Origin: Phycisphaerales bacterium
GTDB taxonomy: Bacteria; Planctomycetota; UBA1135; UBA2386
Length of the DNA stretch: 51,509 bases
Reading direction: 5' to 3'
NCBI GenBank assembly: GCA_020247305.1
Contig: JADCJE010000110.1
Coordinates: 1 to 51,509 of the forward strand
Made by a program: the position numbers and the translations under genes. A model generated the notes under the pieces. It saw only the letters and a list, made by a program, of their open reading frames with translations. It ran no database searches and had not been told where the DNA came from. Positions 50,885 to 51,509 of the stretch are shown here, one piece after another. How positions within the stretch are numbered: position 1 is the stretch's first letter; each line of letters begins with the position of its first letter.

Positions 50885-51502
50885 TCAGATGCCGCTGAAG
50901 GTCATGAAGGCCATCGCCACGAGGCCCGTGGTGATGAACGTGATGCCCAGGCCCCGCAGAGGGGCCGGGACGTGCGCCGTCCGCATGCGCCAGCGGATCG
51001 TCGCCATGCTGACGATGGCGAGCGCCCAGCCGGCGCCCGAGCCGAAGCCGTAGACGACCGACTGGGTGAAGTCGTACTTGCGCTCGACCATGAACAGCGA
51101 GCCGCCGAGGATCGCGCAGTTGACGGCGATCAGCGGCAGGAAGATGCCCAGCGCCGCGTACAGCTTGGGGCTGAACTTGTCGACCGCCATCTCGACGACC
51201 TGCGTGACCGCGGCGATCGAGGCGATGAAGGTCAGGAACTGCAGGTAGCTGAGGTCGCTGTCCGGAATACCGGCCCAGCCGAGCGCGCCCGGGCCGAGCA
51301 CGTACTCCTGCAGGGCCCAGTTCATCGGCACGGTCAGCACCTGCACGAAGATGACGGCGATGCCCAGCCCGATCGCCGAGTCGACGCGCTTGCTGACGGC
51401 GAGGTAGCTGCACATCCCCAGAAAGAAGGACAGCAGGATGTTCTCGACGAAGATCGACTTCAGCAGGACGCTGAGGAGGCCTTCGTCACTGAAAGCGAGC
51501 AT
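50885..51502 (-). CDS. nqrE: Na+-translocating NADH:quinone reductase subunit E
   Basis: The 205-residue integral membrane subunit has six hydrophobic helices and the two conserved half-channel cysteines ([12 protein letters not shown] and [13 protein letters not shown]) that, with NqrD, hold the intramembrane iron centre. Motifs [20 protein letters not shown] and the [16 protein letters not shown] loop match the family. The upstream part of the operon (nqrA-D) lies beyond the right edge of the window. Confidence 0.95.
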   Translation of the reverse strand: MLAFSDEGLLSVLLKSIFVENILLSFFLGMCSYLAVSKRVDSAIGLGIAVIFVQVLTVPMNWALQEYVLGPGALGWAGIPDSDLSYLQFLTFIASIAAVTQVVEMAVDKFSPKLYAALGIFLPLIAVNCAILGGSLFMVERKYDFTQSVVYGFGSGAGWALAIVSMATIRWRMRTAHVPAPLRGLGITFITTGLVAMAFMTFSGI

Positions 51503-51509
51503 GGCGGTC

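Overview
The window is about 51.5 kb of very GC-rich, densely coding bacterial DNA with strong GC bias at third codon positions. It looks like a chromosomal segment of an uncultured or poorly described planctomycete-like Gram-negative. The reasons are: an ECF sigma factor translationally coupled to a large Ser/Thr kinase, many signal-peptide and lipobox proteins of unknown function, a secreted DUF2341/LamG/sialate O-acetylesterase protein, and outer-membrane genes (BamD-like, LptE, WaaP-like kinase). No phage, transposon or CRISPR array was seen. The phylum is inferred from gene content only.

Layout. 0-9.4 kb: edge of a secreted protein, a secreted YetA/PcRGLX-like protein, a 2OG-Fe(II) oxygenase with a 15-bp minisatellite at its 5' end, tRNA-Arg, pckA, a DUF885 metallopeptidase-like protein, a small secreted protein read through two in-frame UGA codons, tRNA-Asn, and a secreted alpha/beta hydrolase. 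9.6-12.2 kb: purE-purK and a TerC-family membrane protein. 12.5-19.2 kb: a secreted protein with a repeated-looking C-terminal domain, a three-gene MNIO (DUF692) cassette, and a 994-residue sialate O-acetylesterase-like protein. 19.2-23.5 kb: a sparser, more irregular stretch with small ORFs, gene remnants and two secreted proteins. 23.6-29 kb: AceE-like pyruvate dehydrogenase E1, an HtrA protease and two small envelope proteins. 29.3-38.2 kb: ECF sigma factor plus tandem-kinase protein, histidine-degradation genes (glutamate formimidoyltransferase, hutI) flanking an RsuA-type pseudouridine synthase, a second sigma factor, and a divergent diguanylate cyclase. 38.4-42 kb: a CorC-like transporter, recO, BamD-like and lptE in one run. 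42-46.3 kb: cyclophilin, lipoprotein, WaaP-like kinase, glycosyltransferase and superoxide dismutase. 46.4-51.5 kb: mazG, a TPR lipoprotein, apbE, nqrF and nqrE, the end of a Na+-translocating NADH:quinone oxidoreductase operon that runs off the right edge.

The most striking element is at 7035-7625. A single frame encodes a signal peptide followed by two tandem heavy-metal-associated (HMA)-like ferredoxin folds. Each fold carries one in-frame UGA in the loop where HMA proteins have their CxxC, and the mature protein has no cysteine. The second UGA is followed by a 7-bp hairpin placed and built like a bacterial SECIS. I read this as a two-selenocysteine exported protein that ordinary gene callers would break into fragments. 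The second point of interest is the MNIO cassette, whose first gene encodes a secreted protein with three cysteines near its C terminus.
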